A stretch of DNA of 64,000 nucleotides, taken from contig NC_044930.1 of NCBI RefSeq assembly GCF_003576645.1, positions 18,800,182-18,864,181 on the forward strand, read 5' to 3'. The notes under the pieces were generated by a model. It was not told where the DNA came from. It saw only the letters and a program-made list of their open reading frames with translations, and did not search any database. Positions within the stretch are counted from its first letter, which is position 1. Every line of letters begins with the position of its first letter. Source of the DNA: Ipomoea triloba (taxonomy: Eukaryota; Streptophyta; Magnoliopsida; Solanales; Convolvulaceae). Below, one piece after another: positions 40,644 to 52,113 of the stretch. The position numbers and the translations under genes are program-made.

Positions 40644-40739
40644 TTCTCCTGTTTCTTCCTCTTCTTTCACAGAAAAATGTAAGCCACAATTATTGAATTG
40701 CGAAAGAAAGAAAGAAAACAGCACAGACCAAACTAGTCC

Positions 40740-42331
40740 TTAGACCTCCCACATTTAAACTTTAAATCTTCCTTTATTATAATGACACTGTTAGTTAAAA
40801 GAAAGAAGCATAAACAACAGCAAGAGAGAGAGATTATATTAAAGAAAGACAAGTAAAGATTCCAATTTATTGTCAGAGATAGAATAGGGAACTGAATGAA
40901 GGGTCAAGATTCAATAAAGGTTAGCTAGGCCCCACAATCACCCCCAGACCCCCACCCCTCCCTGGAACCCTCTTTCGTTTTCTCCGAGCCTTTTCCATCT
41001 TTGCTCTCTTTCCTCTATCTTTCCTCACTGTTGAGGTCTTGTTTCTTTCATTCCAATGACCTCATGCCGTTTGGAAAGGAAGTCATTTTAAAAGAACAAA
41101 AAACAAATGAAGATAAAAAAGAAGACTTGGAAAATGTCAAAACGGAGTTGCCACCACTCTTACATCTTCACGGTTCACAATATTGGTGTAAGATTTTCTT
41201 TGACTAAGCTTATTAAGTAGTTTGATTGAACTCAATAATTAAAAGTTGTTAGTCAATATACAGAGTTCTTTAATTATTTGAAAATTAACTAATGATAAAT
41301 AGGTAGATATTAATCATTTAACCACATTCTTTTATGGTAAACAACAGCACCACCTCTAGAATCTGTCTGAGTTGAACTCGACCAACTCAACCGATGCCCA
41401 ACACATAAAAGATGAATTCAATTTCCAGAAATATAGTAAGTTATACAATTTTAAAGTCATTCCATCACAATCTTATTAAACCTACCACCCAAAATTTAAA
41501 AAATAAAATAAAAATAAAAATAAAGTGAAAGCATGGAAGTGCATGGGCATGGAGGTGTTGAAATGGTGAATATACCTCTTTTGCTGGTGACTGACGATTC
41601 ATCAAAGTCCTCTGCGTTGATTGCGCTATTCAACCTCCACCAAGTCATCTGTGCCGTTCAATTTTTGTATCCCACCGCCAACTCTGACTGCTGAAGATAT
41701 TTGCTATTAATTTTTAGTTGCAGTTAAGCTAAGCAAGAAACTGGAATACCAGAAACAAGCTAGCTAGGAGGAGAGCAGAATGAAGCTAAATCTTAACAAC
41801 TAACAGAGATGGAGATCGAGATTGATTTAGGTGAATGAAATGATTTTTAGTTTGGTCACATTTAGATATAGTCTTGGATTGGATGGCTTGATCACAACCA
41901 GCAATTTTCTACAATTCTTCTACTCTTTAAATCAAATTTGGCATGCTTTCAAATGGTAAACGTGTGATGATGTGATGTTTTTTTAAACATTAAATGCTGT
42001 TTGTTGGTGGTAGGTCTTCTTTCGTTTTATTTACGGAGTACGAGTATTATTTTTTGAATGGGTCAGTTTTCATTGAATGACCATGTCTACAGTTTCTTTC
42101 TTTTTTCTTTTTTTTTTTCTTTTTTTTTTTTTTAAAAAAAAATTTAATGTGGTAACTCCGTAACTGGCATGGCATCATTAATTGTGACTTATTTATGCTA
42201 GAAAGTGTCCTTTAACTATGTTGAAACATCAAAATTCATCAACTTTTAATTACACTATATTAAGTTCTTACTTTGTAGTTATGCATTTAGTCCTATCAAT
42301 TTTCTGGCTAATTCAGAGCCAATATTCTCAA
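40740..42331. other. SEC14 upstream region, no gene seen
   Basis: C/T-rich sequence (40960-41060) and AT-rich runs. A leader exon for SEC14 might lie here but I cannot place it. No coding frame is supported up to the MULE boundary. Confidence 0.4.
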
Positions 42332-43026
42332 GGGTGAATGACTGAAATGGGAACGCATGGGCCTGTATTGACAAATTAGGGAACTCGAAGGAAGCTGGAC
42401 TAAAAAGGGAAAAACTCCTTTGGGAAATGCGTTTGGTGGCAGAAACGCATTTCCCAAATGCGTTCTATTTTTATTTTCTTTTTTTAAATACGGGATCCGA
42501 AAGCACTTAGCAAATGCGTGTATAGTATAAGATACACTAAACACAAGTAACAAATGCGTTCAACATATACAAAACCACACACGTGCGAAATGCGTTCCAA
42601 CGCATTTCTCAAATGCGTTAAGTTAGCCGGTGCCGGCTGTTCTCCGGCCACCAAAAAATACAAGGAACGCATTTCTCAAATGCGTTCCTCGTATGATAAA
42701 TTCCGTTCGCCTTGGGCCAAATATGTTGGCAAAAATTCCAGCCCAAATACGTTGGGCCAAACCATTTTCCAATCCATTCGGCCCAACAAATACAATGAAC
42801 GCATTTGTGAAATGCGTTTATGAACGCATTTGTGAAATGCGTTTATGCGTCGGGTACATTCCCCACGTTATGATATCAGCCTACACCATGTGTTGGGCCA
42901 AAGCATTTTTCAATTAAATTCCGTTAACCCTTCGGCCCAACTCAATATTCTTTATTTCCACAACCTTATAACACCATTTTTGGCCCAACTCAATATTCTT
43001 TAGTTCCACAACCTTATAACACCATT
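42332..43026 (+). repeat. MULE left terminal inverted repeat
   Basis: About 695 bp matching 55461-56109 in inverted orientation. It contains two extra hairpin-bearing segments that the right TIR lacks: a 23-bp segment at about 42597-42619 and a 25-bp duplication covering 42823-42843. Confidence 0.92.
42444..42843. repeat. 21-nt AACGC palindromes in the left TIR (five copies)
   Basis: AACGCATTT, three variable bases, AAATGCGTT at 42444-42464 (CCC), 42599-42619 (CTC), 42666-42686 (CTC), 42798-42818 (GTG) and 42823-42843 (GTG). Half-sites (aaatgcgtt) also occur near 42425, 42552 and 42589. The stems are perfect 9-bp complements and only the centre varies. Confidence 0.95.
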
Positions 43027-43565
43027 TTATTTCATATTGAAGTTGCAAGGAAAATAATTGAATTGGTTCAACATCTCATGTTTTAGATAAGTGTTTAAAG
43101 TGTGCATAGAAGTTTAAAGTTGATTTGTCAATTGCGGGGGCAACTATGATATTTGTTTTAGTAGCATTATATTTAGAGTTTCGAATATGATATTTGTTTT
43201 AGTAGCATTTAGAGTTTCGAACAATTTGAAATTAACGTACAAAAAAAAATATAAAAACATAAACAATATAAAAATATACAATTTCTTTGACTGAGTTGCA
43301 ACTATGTGCAATTAGTAGCTTGCACAGATTAATTTTCATTTCCAAAATCGGTACAAAATACAATTGTAATCATATTGAGATTTTTTAATATGTCAATATA
43401 ACAAACCGTTTACTGCTTAAAAGAAAACTCAAAACCGAATACACATAGAATTCTCATTTTTGAAAATTACATATAAATTTATGAATGGCAGCCCAGATGA
43501 AGTGTTGCAACGCATAATGCCAACCATCCAAACAAATTACATTCGTGAGTTGTAATTGTAATCCA

Positions 43566-43809
43566 TTACAATGTTGTTGCACCAGCTAGCATTTGGAATG
43601 GATATAAATATATATATGATGGATGAGGTTGCAGGATATAAATATATATATGATGGATGAGGTTGCAACAAGTTGAAACAAATGGGCATCTTGAAGTAGA
43701 ATAATTATACTCTGCAAGCGAAAATGATTGAGAAAAGCAATTATATAGTGTTTTAAACGGTGTATATATAGGCGAAATTGTGCCTAAAAACGCAAGTATT
43801 AAATGCGTT
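43566..43809 (-). other. Minus-strand TATA module next to an AACGC palindrome
   Basis: On the minus strand the palindrome at 43789-43809 (AACGCATTT AATA-type centre, one arm altered) is followed by cctatatatacac and actatataattgc, then a possible reading frame of low complexity. A 34-bp tandem duplication (ggatataaatatatatatg... at 43599 and 43635) lies within it. Expression is unknown. Confidence 0.35.
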
Positions 43810-44134
43810 CTAACTTTGCGTGACCGGTGGTTCACGGGACCCGTTTACACTGAAATGCCGCGTCAGACGGCAGCAAAATAATATGGACGTTGTCAGAAGG
43901 GTGATATATGATTTCAAAGAGTTGTGATTTGTTATTATTATTATTTTTTTCAAAAAAAAAAAGATGCGAAAAAAATCTTAAATGTGACTATTACATAAAA
44001 AAAAACGTTTTTTTTTTCAGTACAATGCATGTGACAGTTGCGTTTTACTGCATAAAAGTAAGATGGGAAAGATGTATGCATGTATATATTAGAAAATCAT
44101 GAAACAGGAAAAAAAAATCTTGAGTAGGCAGTAA

Positions 44135-44460
44135 AACGCATTAAGCAGATGCGTTTAACTGGAAAAGTAATCTCGCATTTCGGACAAGCGTTTTAGAAGA
44201 CTTTAGAATTTTTAAAAAAATATGTTGTTGAAGGGTATGAGTAGTCACATCCATTAGTGTCATATCATGTCACTTTATTAGGAAAATGTAGTAGGAAGAC
44301 GTAAACTTGCAATAAGGACAACATCTTCACAAAAAACAACATGAGTAGTCACATTTATCAGTGTCCTATCATCACGTTACTTTATTAAGCTGGCAGCAGA
44401 ACGCATTTCCCTAATGCGTTCTACATTTTTGAGCAGTAAAACGCAATTGCCAGATGCGTT
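44135..44460. repeat. AACGC palindromes upstream of TATA module 1
   Basis: Imperfect copies at 44135-44155, 44400-44420 (centre CCC, one arm with a mismatch) and 44440-44460 (AACGCAATT GCC AGATGCGTT). The last ends about 40 bp before the TATAAAT at 44499-44505. Confidence 0.85.
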
Positions 44461-44498
44461 CTACTGGCAATTTCCCCAGCACTCACCACCCAAAACCC

Positions 44499-44830
44499 TA
44501 TAAATAATTCCACTTACGACGGTATCCTTACACACTACAAACACAATGTATGCACTCATTTATATGGTATCATCAGATCCTAAATACGCAAATATTATGC
44601 AAAGACTGTTATATATTTTTCAGCCGGTTGTGCAAAAAACCAAGAAGAAACGGTAATAGTATATAGAACTATATTTTTGTGTGCGTTTGTGTTTTATATT
44701 TGGATAAGTTTATTTTTGAATTAAAAGTATTGTTTTGTTTTGTAGATACAAATTATGGAGAAAATATGGTTGCACTGGATTAAAATTAAAACTCGCGGAT
44801 AGCTTCTAGATTACAATTAAAACTCGCACA
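44499..44830 (+). other. TATA module 1 carrying two copies of the conserved 20-mer
   Basis: TATAAAT (44499-44505) is followed by an ATG at 44547 (MYALIYMV). That frame can be spliced at 44653-44655 (cg|gtaata) to ...tttgtag at about 44745. The conserved sequence occurs as GGATTAAAATTAAAACTCGC (44777-44796) and again at 44808-44827. Spliced, the peptide ends GCTGLKLKLADSF; unspliced, a local ATG gives MEKIWLHWIKIKTRG. Which frame is used cannot be decided from sequence. Confidence 0.4.
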
Positions 44831-44864
44831 TATCTCTATTTATTTAAATAGATATGTGTTACGA

Positions 44865-44899
<35 letters not shown>

Positions 44900-45334
44900 A
44901 ATATATTTAAATGAAAGAAAGGATCTCATCTTTTGCAGTAATGATCCATTTCTTTCATTTTAATATATATAATTTCGTCCAATTGTAGTTACAACTGGAC
45001 GAATAGGCTTGTTGAAACACGCCAAATGCAGTAAAATAGCTCGTAAATTTTTTATTTTTTTTATACTAAACTTTCTCATACTGTAACACGTACTGTATAG
45101 AGATTAAACAAATGATGTAATCGTATATATATTTATTTTAATAAATGTTTGATTACTTAATTTTGTAATTTTTATTTTTATTATAATTAATTTATTGTTC
45201 TAATTTTTATATTACTTCGTGGCGGATCAATACGGAATACGTTACCAAGCATTCTTTTTAAGATCGGGAGACTGGAGTATCTAGAATTCAAAAATAATAA
45301 AAGAAATATTAAAAAAATAATTAAATAAAAGAAG

Positions 45335-45560
45335 TGACGTGACCGCGGAATGTTGCGCAGTCACGTTGCACTGTAGGGACTGACGCGCATCAGTCCCCTA
45401 CACTGTGCACGGGGACTGTGGTCAGTCCCCAACTTTAAAAAATAAATAAATAAATTTGACGTGACCGCGCAATGTTGCGCGGTCACGTCAATGTAAGGGA
45501 CTGACGTGCGTCAGTCCCCTACACTGTGTAGGGGATTGACGCACGTCAGTCCCATGCTGA
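45335..45560. repeat. Hairpin cluster A (upstream of the PMD gene)
   Basis: At least six near-perfect hairpins. The strongest is gacgtgaccgcgcaa / ttgcgcggtcacgtc (15-bp stem, 2-nt loop) near 45458-45489. Others are gggactgacg / cgtcagtccc (10-bp stem) and cccctaca / tgtagggg. Two halves of the cluster (45335-45443 and 45457-45560) are diverged copies of each other. GC content is far above the surrounding AT-rich DNA. Confidence 0.9.
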
Positions 45561-45737
45561 AACTATTTGTAAACTCAACCCAACCGGTTTTGATAAAAAA
45601 TGCTTCACAATATCCCTTCATCAAATGCTTTATAAGTAAAGTTTGCTCCATCCAGAACACATTCATATAAAAATTCGAAGGACCACCAAAAAGTTGTACT
45701 AAATTATCCTATAGTTTAGTTTCAGTAGTGAAGAAAT

Positions 45738-46807
45738 ATGAGTAGACGTTATTTACATCCATGGCCTATTGATTAAAGTTTATTGACTTTCCAAGTACAT
45801 CACCGTTCAGAATCGGTGTGGGCAAATCGGGAGTACAACAGTCTATTGCATTGTGCGCATTATGCAAGGGCGGCTTGTAGAAACGTTGTATCCAATGACC
45901 GTATTGATCGTTTATTACGTGAAGCGGGATTTTTGGCAATTACACCCTTGGGTTACATGAAATTAGATCATCACCTCATAACGGCTCTTGTTGAACGGTG
46001 GAGACCGGAGGTACATGCTTTTCATTTACCTTTCGGTGAGGTTACAATTACTTTACAAGATGTAGAGGTTTTGTTGGGTTTGAAAGTTGATGGTCGGCCA
46101 GTTATTGGCAAAATTGACCAAAGCAAGCTAGTCCGTTTTGCACAAATAGAAAACTTGTTAGGATTTACTCCTAATCAAGATGATTTCAACACTACTATTC
46201 TTAAAATTACCTCGTTAGAAACACATGTTGATGCTTTTGACGTGGGTGCGGCAAATGATGAGCAATGCGAACAATATGTGCGCGGACTAATTTTATTATT
46301 TATGGGCGGATTGTTATTTCCCGAAACTACTCGAAATAAGGTTAAATTATGTTTGTTAGATTTTTTGGAAGATATTTCTATAGCGGGTCAATATAGTTGG
46401 GGCTCGGCTGTTTTAGCGTTTTTGTATAGATCTCTTTGTCGTGCGGCACACTACGAATCATCGATAGTTGGAGGTTGTTTGATTTTACTACAACTGTGGG
46501 CATGGGAGAGATTGCCATGTACGCGGCCCGCTGGCGTTCTCCCTTTTATCAATGGCAATAGACCTTACGGTTCAAGGTATTTATAAACGTTATAAATATA
46601 TTTCTTAGAATTTATCATTTTTTTTCTAACAAAATTCGTAACATGCGTGTAGGTGGCATTGTCGACACTCATGACCTGCAACAAGTAACCATACATATAC
46701 CACCTATCGAGATGAATTGGATAGGTGCCAAGTGGATAATGTATGTCTTGCTAAATTTGTAACACGAATAAAACGCAAAATATACATGCGTTTAAGAAAT
46801 GGATTGC

Positions 46808-46868
<61 letters not shown>

Positions 46869-48391
46869 TTTTTGAATTTTTTAATGGAGACATGTAGTAA
46901 AACACATTTAATACTTGCGTTCTAGGGTTTTTCGTTTTTTTTTATTATATACATTGAACGGATATATGTATATATATATGTTTTTCATTTTTTTAATATA
47001 TACATGGAACGCACATAATACGTGCGTTCTACTATATGTATATAAGTTCAATTTTTTAAAAATAGCCATGGAATAAAACGCATTTAGTACTTGTGTTCTA
47101 GTGACAGTACCCTACTTTCATATTCAACACTAAAATTGTCGAATATATGTACGTAGATTGTGTGGATGCCGTACCACATTGATGAATTGCCGAAATTTTG
47201 TCGTGATGGGCAACACATTTGGACAGCCCGTGTCCCGGCCCATTGCTTTATTTCTTTGCTGTGGAGTGGCACTATCCAGACAGGGTGTGTCGACAATTTG
47301 GAGGATACCAAGAGATACCGGCAAGTGTGGAGTACGATCATCAGCTTCATAAATATAATGGACGACAAAGAAGTGAACAGTGTGACATATTTCATTATGA
47401 GTTTGTTCAAATGTGGGAGCAATGGAATGAGCGTGTCACGACTATTGGGCGACACGCACCCTTGGGCCCTTTTGTTAGTCCATTGTATGATCATTGGTTC
47501 TACCGCTACGGACGTAGATTGATTGGAAATCCTGATCATCATCAGTCCGAAGGTTATTTGCAAACTGCGCCATCTTACATTGCAACGGTGAAAGTCATTA
47601 ACTTTACATTATAAACATACGAATAAACATTTTGGAGATATATATAATATTTTTTTATTTGTACCTTTATATTTACAATTGACTAGCTTGAAGCTTTGCG
47701 TCATATTAGCATTGTCGGGGACATAGCCGAGGAGCGTGGAGAAAGCAATGATTTTACCCATGTAATGCAAACTATTGCAAGGGATGAACTAGTTAGGTTA
47801 CGTTACGGTTATGTTCTCGAATTCCCAAGAAATGACCAAGAATTTATGTACGAAGCTATTCCTCAAGTTCGTGCACCGGATCGCCGGAGAGATGTTAATA
47901 GGCGCGGTCAACCAGCACAAGGTGGTCGTAGACAACGTCATATTCCCGATATCAACATCGAAGCTGACGTAAATATTGAAGAAAACTTTGACCACAATGC
48001 TGATCCTAATGTTGACAATAATGACTTTGGAGGGACAAATAGCATGGGAGACGTAACTCAACTGGATCTGTCACAACCACTAGGTCAACTTGTTCCCTAT
48101 GAGCCGGGATCATCATCACAAGACCCTCTTCACACTCCGCTCAATCTTTTTGGGCCGGGATCGTCGTCAGAAGTTCCGCAACATGATGGAAGACCGATAC
48201 GTTCTCCTTCACATGTCATGCACAATGCTCCATTCTCGCATGTGATACACGAGTGGTATAACGAGGGAGACCCTAGTGGTACACAAACATCTCAAGTGGA
48301 TAATCCCACTCAAAATAACACCACTATAAATTTTCAGTATCAGCGAAGATATCCTGGTAGAAATAGGAGAAGACCTCCTTGTGGAACTTAA
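45738..48391 (+). pseudogene. Plant mobile domain (PMD) gene, MAIN/MAIL-like, broken
   Basis: PMD proteins occur as domesticated nuclear genes (MAIN, MAIL1) and as transposon cargo. Probable exons: 45738-46576, 46653-46740, 47157-47587, 47687-48391. Family motifs seen: HHRSESVW, LLREAGFLAITPLGYMKLDHHL, ALVERWRPEVHAFHLPFGEV, TITLQDVEVLLGLKVDGRPV, GQYSWGSAVLAFLYRSLCRA, then VWMPYHIDELPKF, VEWHYPDRVCRQFGGYQEIP and LEALRHISIVG. Lesions: an in-frame TAA at 45774-45776, between the only good ATG (MSRRYLHPWPID) and SLLTFQ; a TGA in exon 2 after WHCRHS; and a 1-nt frameshift near 47250-47262, after RVPAHCFIS. The last exon stays open and encodes a proline- and asparagine-rich tail. Hairpin cluster A lies just upstream. 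Confidence 0.85.
46772..47100. repeat. Degenerate AACGC palindromes and a TA tract inside PMD intron 2
   Basis: Four imperfect copies: 46772-46792, near 46903-46922, near 47009-47030 (AACGCACATAATACGTGCGTT type) and near 47078-47100. A (TA)n run of about 56 bp lies at 46809-46864. All lie between PMD exons at 46740 and 47157. Confidence 0.75.
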
Positions 48392-48716
48392 TGTATAATT
48401 ATCAATGTTTGTGTATTGTTTTTTAACTATTATATGTTAATGTCTTTCGCTCCTTAAATTTTCAATTCCCTAAATTTCCTAAATACCATAATTCTTACGT
48501 TAATGTTTCAATGTCTTTCTCTCCTTAACAAAGTTTATTCGGATAATGGTGTGGATATGCAAAAATCGGAGAATTTATGTAATTAATAATTAATAAGATG
48601 TATAAGAACAATAATTTATTTTATTTTATATCCAAGTCCCAAGGCCTTCAAATCACATCTATATATTGGGGAGCTCTACCCCAAAACATATCCATTGTTT
48701 ATCATTGCAGGGCATC

Positions 48717-49055
48717 ATGAATTCAAAGAAGCAAGATGGGAAGATCACACAACCACGCAAGTCCAAGAGATTGGTAGAAATGTCAAGGCAAGAAATGCTT
48801 CGGGCTAGACGTGCTGCATACGGAGGGCACGAAGTTGGAGACACGCCGAGTGATCCTCTCGTCCTTCTTTCCGAAGATGAAGATATACAACCGGGAAAGG
48901 CTGTTGAGAGAACTGTGACCTATCCTCCAGGAGAATTCATCGTATTTAGTACGACTGAATCTGAATCAGGCCCGTCAAGTGAAGCCAGTCGAGACTCATC
49001 AACGCGCTCAAAATCCGAGTCCAGCACCGCTTTCTCAACCAACAAAAAGAAGTAG
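48717..49055 (+). CDS. Small basic/acidic protein of the MULE, unknown
   Basis: ATG at 48717 gives 112 residues: a basic start (KITQPRKSKRLVEMSRQEM, LRARRAAYGG), an acidic centre (LLSEDEDIQPG) and a Ser-rich tail ending in NKKK. An intron-like acceptor (tttatcattgcag) ends just before the ATG at 48710, so it could also be a last exon joined to the PMD transcript. I do not recognise the family. The basic cluster could be a nuclear signal. It converges with the transposase gene. Confidence 0.45.
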   Translation: MNSKKQDGKITQPRKSKRLVEMSRQEMLRARRAAYGGHEVGDTPSDPLVLLSEDEDIQPGKAVERTVTYPPGEFIVFSTTESESGPSSEASRDSSTRSKSESSTAFSTNKKK

Positions 49056-49274
49056 GAAGAACTGAGAAAATATGCTATGTATTTGAGAAAAAAAAATTCG
49101 GTAATGGACTGTGGAGGAGGTGTAGGAACGTATTTTCTTAATAAAAACTAGTTCTCCTTATTTTGTTAAAGATAACGGTACCTCATCAGATAACTCTTCA
49201 TCCGGATTTTTGATAACGATAAACTGAATTAAAAAAAATACTAATAAAAAAAATAAACATACTTATTTCATAAA

Positions 49275-49385
49275 CAGCCGGCTGTCACCACGGGTGTGAC
49301 AACCGGCTGTCCAACCCCTGACACCCGACTGACGGTTGTCCGGCTGTCAGCCGGCTGCCACGCCCGTGTCAGCCGTGTCACGGTT
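49275..49385. repeat. Hairpin cluster B (between convergent 3' ends)
   Basis: About 110 bp of GC-rich, mutually complementary phrases: cagccggctg, gtcaccacgggtgtgac, ccggctgtcagccgg, and repeats of ggctgtc and gtgtcag. It sits between the ends of the small + ORF (49055) and the transposase (49642), in otherwise very AT-rich sequence. Confidence 0.85.
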
Positions 49386-49641
49386 TTTAATTTTTTTTTT
49401 AATTTTTTTAATTTATTTTTTTTCACATCGAAATTGTCGCATAAATAATAATAAAAATGATATGAGAGGAAATTCCGAAATTACTTAATATAATTCAAAG
49501 TTTTTTTACGAGAGTACATGAAAACATGAGGACACAATGTTTAGTTTCTATTCACTTGCAGGCAACGCCTGGCATCATGATTAGCAGAACGACAATTACC
49601 GCATCGGCGGTTATCAAGGTCCATTTCATTTGGAAATCTAC

Positions 49642-52113
49642 TCATTTGGCGTCTCCCTGCCGATTTACTGCGACGGATACATCTGGAGGCAAGCAGTGAA
49701 ATGTCGTTGAAGGCCAATACTCTTCCTCTAGCAAGGGCATGATAATCCCTTCATAACAGAGAATATACTTTGAAATTGCGAATTTCTCCGGGACAAATCC
49801 ATCCGCAACTTGGCTCACGTAGTGGCATGCGACATGAGCGTGAACGCATGGCAACCCATCTACAGACCACTGGCCGCAATTACAAACACATTCGTTAATG
49901 TTTACACCAACATAATTTGGCCTTCCGGAGGCGTTTACCGATCTCTCAATGGCTACAGAATAAAGGCCTTGAACATCATCATGACGTCTAAAACGCGCCT
50001 GGTATTTGTGTTTTTCTCGATTTAACATCTCATCAAAAATTGTCCGTGGCCATGGTAGTCCTGCTTGTTGCATTATTAAGCCCTGGGTACGTCGATGTGC
50101 GAACATCAAAGAAAGTTTTTCGTAGGTCTTTTTAACCAACGCTGCTACGGGCAAAACACGACAACCCTTCAAGTTGTTATTGAATGATTCGGAACTATTG
50201 GTTGTCATTAACCCATGCCGAAAACCACCATCGTGACTTAGTGCCCAAAAGCGTTCAGGAATTGCCATCAAGTAGTTATAAGCCCCATCATCAATGACAC
50301 GTATTTTCTTCATAGTCGCATCAAATGCCCTTGTATCCATAGCACATCCTGCTTACCAAACCAAAGCTTTTAACATTTTCTTCTTAAACCTGGTCATTAG
50401 GTTAGATCTGAGATGCCGAAGACAATACCGGCGTTGTATTCTAGGCTCACTCAATTCTGGAAAATCCCGAAATGCAACATCAATACCACCATGTCGATCA
50501 GATATAATACATATGTGTTCAACATTACCAAACACATGTTGTGCCAGCAACTTCATAAACCAAGTCCAACTATCTTCGGTCTCACCATCCACTATTGAGT
50601 ACACGATTGGAAAAATCTCTTTGTTGCCATTCATTGAAACTGCTAGCAGTAGGTGGCCTCCATACTTCCCATACAAATGAGTTCCATCAATTGTAATGAC
50701 GGGCAAACAGTATTTGAATCCGTCAATTGCGGCCTTAAATGCCCTGAACGCGTACTTAAATCTGAACGCATTCGAATCACTTGTTGGGTTGGTAACGAAT
50801 TCAATAACAGAACCAGGGTTTGTTTGTTGCAATGCCATTAACAACTGCGGTAGTTCGTTGTAGGACTCATCCCACTTCCCATACAATGTTTCCAAAGTCC
50901 GCACTCTTCCATACCATGCCTTTTTGTAACCAACATCTACTCCCCACTTGGTCTTCACATCTTGTTGTATATATTTGATTTTGTAGGTAGGATCTTCTTC
51001 TATTTTTGGCAAAATCAAATCACCGATGACCCTACTAGTCAGGATATAATCTTCTCCGCCTTCGGTGTAATCAACACGACAAGTGTGGTTGTCATTCAAC
51101 TTTTTAATAATCCACTGATCCATATTGGAAATTTTGCCGGCATTGATCGTCCACGAGCATTGAACAGGATACAAACATGTAGCCTTCCAGCAGTGTCCTT
51201 TCTTAAATGAGGTCTTGAAGTGTTGGTGTTGTGCAAGATTGTGATTTGTCACCAAATTGTGCAAATCTTTGTAACTACCGAACATCATTCCAATCTGGAG
51301 GGCCGAACTTGGAGATTGATAATATTGACTGGGCTGTGGAACATCGTCATACCAAGTCGCATCATCCGAACGTTGAACATATGACTGCCATTGTGGTGGC
51401 ATCGATGACGACTGACGGTCACTAGGTGGCACATATTCCGCCGAATCATCTGGAGTATCCCAATAATCAACCCCATCACCAATTCCACTAGTATCACTAC
51501 TTCCATCAGAATCATAATCACCAATGTCCAACTCAGGAGCATCTACTTGTTCAACCGTCGGTCGTCTATCTACACGTGTTCTGCGGGTGGAAGGGCCACG
51601 AACTTCATTAAAGGAGATAGACCTTTGTTGTTCATGTGGAATATGAGTGTGGGCAACGTTTCCGCGACATCGAGCAATGTTGAAATTGACAATCGGATTA
51701 GACGGTTATCGCTTAACACAAATTAATAAAGGTCCGAACAATACCATGGCACTTAAAAAAATGACCAACTTTGATTGTTGGTGATGGGAATTGGAAAAAA
51801 AGTATCACCTTGTTGGGATGGATTTTGGTGATATTTTCCCCAAAGCATAATATCCTCATCATGACTTACGTTTAGGCAAATTTTTATCTCATTTGATAAC
51901 TCTTCAAACGAAATTTCTCTTGACAAAAACAAAGCATTTTGCGGCGCAATACTAAAATCCACATTAGCATTTGAATCATTATTCGGCAAACAACATATGA
52001 GTGCCACAACTTGATCTCCTACATAAAAATTTTTTTATCTAACACACTACTAAGAAATAATAAACATATTCGTAATATAAAAACTACATGAATTTGTTGT
52101 TCGTACCTGACAT
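49642..52113 (-). pseudogene. MURA-type MULE transposase with one in-frame stop and an N-terminal break
   Basis: Minus strand. Exon 1 is only ATGTCAG (52107-52113), spliced (intron 52019-52106) to 52018. This gives MSGDQVVALICCLPNND and a PB1-like N-terminal region (ISFEELSNEIKICLNVSHDED). A frame break lies near 51706-51755. From 51705 to 50353 runs the main frame: a zinc-binding DNA-binding region (CLYPVQCSW ... NDNHTC), then the DDE transposase fold with VITIDGTHLYGKYGG (first Asp) and ICIISDRHGGI (second Asp). A TAA at 50353-50355 (after MLKALVW) is followed in the same frame by AGCAMDTRAFD. The third acidic residue is probably in NSSESFNNNLKG, and a SWIM zinc finger (CNCGQWSVDGLPCVH) sits near the C-terminus. 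The stop could be a single CAA-to-TAA change. Apart from these breaks the protein is full length. Confidence 0.9.

Noticed and set aside
47084..47563. Minus-strand ORF of 159 codons
   Set aside because: It lies antisense to PMD exon 3, which has clear family motifs on the + strand.
50340..50355. A tiny intron explaining the transposase stop
   Set aside because: The donor-like ggtaagc is followed by resumed coding after 12 nt, far below any plausible plant intron length.
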